From the NCBI GenBank assembly GCA_021202795.1, contig JAJQCH010000082.1:1-45177 (forward strand): DNA of 45,177 bases, in the 5' to 3' direction. Made by a program: the position numbers and the translations under genes. Under the pieces are notes generated by a model, which saw nothing but the letters and a program-made list of their open reading frames with translations, did no database searches and was not told the origin of the DNA. This stretch comes from Oscillospiraceae bacterium (GTDB taxonomy: Bacteria > Bacillota > Clostridia > Oscillospirales > Oscillospiraceae). Of the stretch, positions 44,191-45,177 are shown piece after piece (the first letter of the stretch is position 1; each line of letters opens with the position of its first letter).

Positions 44191-45036
44191 TTATTGGTAC
44201 TGCTCCAGCAGCTCCAGGAACTCCTCCAGGCACAGGTCGTTTTCCATCATGTACATGGCGGCGTCCGCGCCGACATAGCGGAGATGCCACGGTTCGTATT
44301 CCACGCCGGTGATGTCCGTTTTGCCGTCGGGATAGCGGATCACATAGCCAAAGGCGGCGCAGTTTTCCTCCAGCCACAGCATCAGGCCGGAGCCGCCGAT
44401 GTACGGCTCCATATCCTGGCCGGAATATTCCAGAATGTCCGCCGCCAGACCGGACTGATGCTCACTGGCGCCGGGATAGTTGACGGCCAGGCGGGTGGCG
44501 GCTTCCGCCTCCTCCTGGGTCATGCCCTCCTCCATATAGCTGTCCACATGGTTCCAATATATGCTGTATTGGGTGCTGTAGGAGCGATAACAGGAGCAGA
44601 CATAGACCGAGTATCCGCTGGCCCTGGCGGCGGCGATCATGTCTATCAGGGCGTTGGCCACGCGGGAGTCCATATATTCTCCGTCCTCTATCTCCGTCAG
44701 GGAGGGTGGTTCATAGTCCTCCCCCAGGGGGTATTCATATCGTATGAGCTGCAAATACCATTCGGAGGTGTCCAGATCCGGCAGGCCCAGGGGCGTGGCG
44801 AGAGGGGTCGGATCCGCATCCGTTGTGGAAACGATTTCCGCCTCATATGCCTCAGATATTTCCGCCTGACTGCTCTGACTCAGCGCCCCGATTTTGTCCG
44901 CAATCAGAATCAGGACTGCCGTGACAACAAGCAGGACGGCGAACAGTGACAGCAGCCGGCCACGGGCCTCTGCCCGCTGCCTGGCGGATTGTCGGTAGGG
45001 TCTTCTGTTTTTCTGTTGTGTCGCGATAAGGAACAC
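44191..45036 (-). CDS. D-alanyl-D-alanine carboxypeptidase, VanY/M15B family
   Basis: N-terminal TM anchor; SGYSVYVCSCYRSYSTQYSIYWNHV...ATRLAVNYPGASEHQSGLAADI...GYVIRYPDGKTDITGVEYEPWHLRYVG, with SxHxxGxAxD-like and EPWHxRY motifs. Confidence 0.93.
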   Translation of the reverse strand: MFLIATQQKNRRPYRQSARQRAEARGRLLSLFAVLLVVTAVLILIADKIGALSQSSQAEISEAYEAEIVSTTDADPTPLATPLGLPDLDTSEWYLQLIRYEYPLGEDYEPPSLTEIEDGEYMDSRVANALIDMIAAARASGYSVYVCSCYRSYSTQYSIYWNHVDSYMEEGMTQEEAEAATRLAVNYPGASEHQSGLAADILEYSGQDMEPYIGGSGLMLWLEENCAAFGYVIRYPDGKTDITGVEYEPWHLRYVGADAAMYMMENDLCLEEFLELLEQYQ

Positions 45037-45129
45037 CTCTGTCTGTCGAAATTCATCCCGTTAAAGAATACCATCCCGCCCTGCTATAAGTCAATAGAAA
45101 AGGCGGGATGATGTTGGATTTTAAAAGAT

Positions 45130-45157
45130 TCGCAAATTGCAAGTGCAAGTTGGACAC
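45130..45157. repeat. 28-bp terminal inverted repeat copy (right end of window)
   Basis: TCGCAAATTGCAAGTGCAAGTTGGACAC, inverted relative to 20-47 with 26/28 identity. Confidence 0.85.
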
Positions 45158-45177
45158 TCGGTAGAATGAATTTATGA

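Noticed and set aside
43387-44949. 520-aa plus-strand ORF spanning dpaA/vanY region
   Set aside because: Runs antisense across two confident genes and a terminator; no domain recognised.
21-45156. The whole window as one 45-kb transposon with TGT...ACA ends
   Set aside because: Contents are core chromosomal genes (rpsF, ssb, rpsR, gcv, nifJ), no transposase or recombinase is visible, and no target duplication flanks the repeats.
1-45177. tRNA or rRNA genes, prophage, toxin-antitoxin or defence-system genes
   Set aside because: I saw no recognisable tRNA/rRNA sequences and no ORF with phage, nuclease-defence or toxin-antitoxin hallmarks; tRNAscan and a defence-gene search would be needed to exclude them formally.

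Overview
This 45,177-bp window is a mostly GC-rich chromosomal segment from a spore-forming Firmicute, probably Clostridia/Oscillospiraceae-like. That placement rests on PFOR, DpaA/DpaB, the split gcvPA/gcvPB and the overall gene style. From left to right it carries: a rhomboid-like zinc-ribbon membrane protein; a PQQ/beta-propeller protein; a cupin; a PrsA-like foldase; a secreted protein; YloV/FakA-like and Asp23/Gls24 genes; pyruvate:ferredoxin oxidoreductase; a capsule/EPS cluster (about 12.0-21.9 kb) with an AT-rich core and phosphoglycerol-transfer genes; an ammonium transporter fused to a P-II domain; a glycine-cleavage operon (gcvT-glyA fusion, gcvH, gcvPA, gcvPB, lplA, lpd) behind a tandem glycine riboswitch; a YbjN-like protein; an MFS transporter; rpsF-ssb-rpsR; a class B sortase with a 36-bp repeat array; an RlmI-like methyltransferase; a transglutaminase-like protein; an NrnA-like DHH phosphoesterase; a secreted beta-helix protein; dipicolinate synthase subunits; and a VanY-like carboxypeptidase. 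The observations most worth following up are: (i) a candidate pseudoknotted ncRNA with its own promoter and terminator at about 42.60-42.83 kb; (ii) a gcvT-glyA fusion with an apparent 1-nt frameshift; (iii) a 20-bp hairpin at the predicted 5' end of the amt-PII transcript; (iv) a 28-bp inverted repeat at the two ends of the window; (v) the capsule cluster's composition break and operator-like palindrome. All calls come from reading the sequence and the supplied ORF translations; no searches were run.
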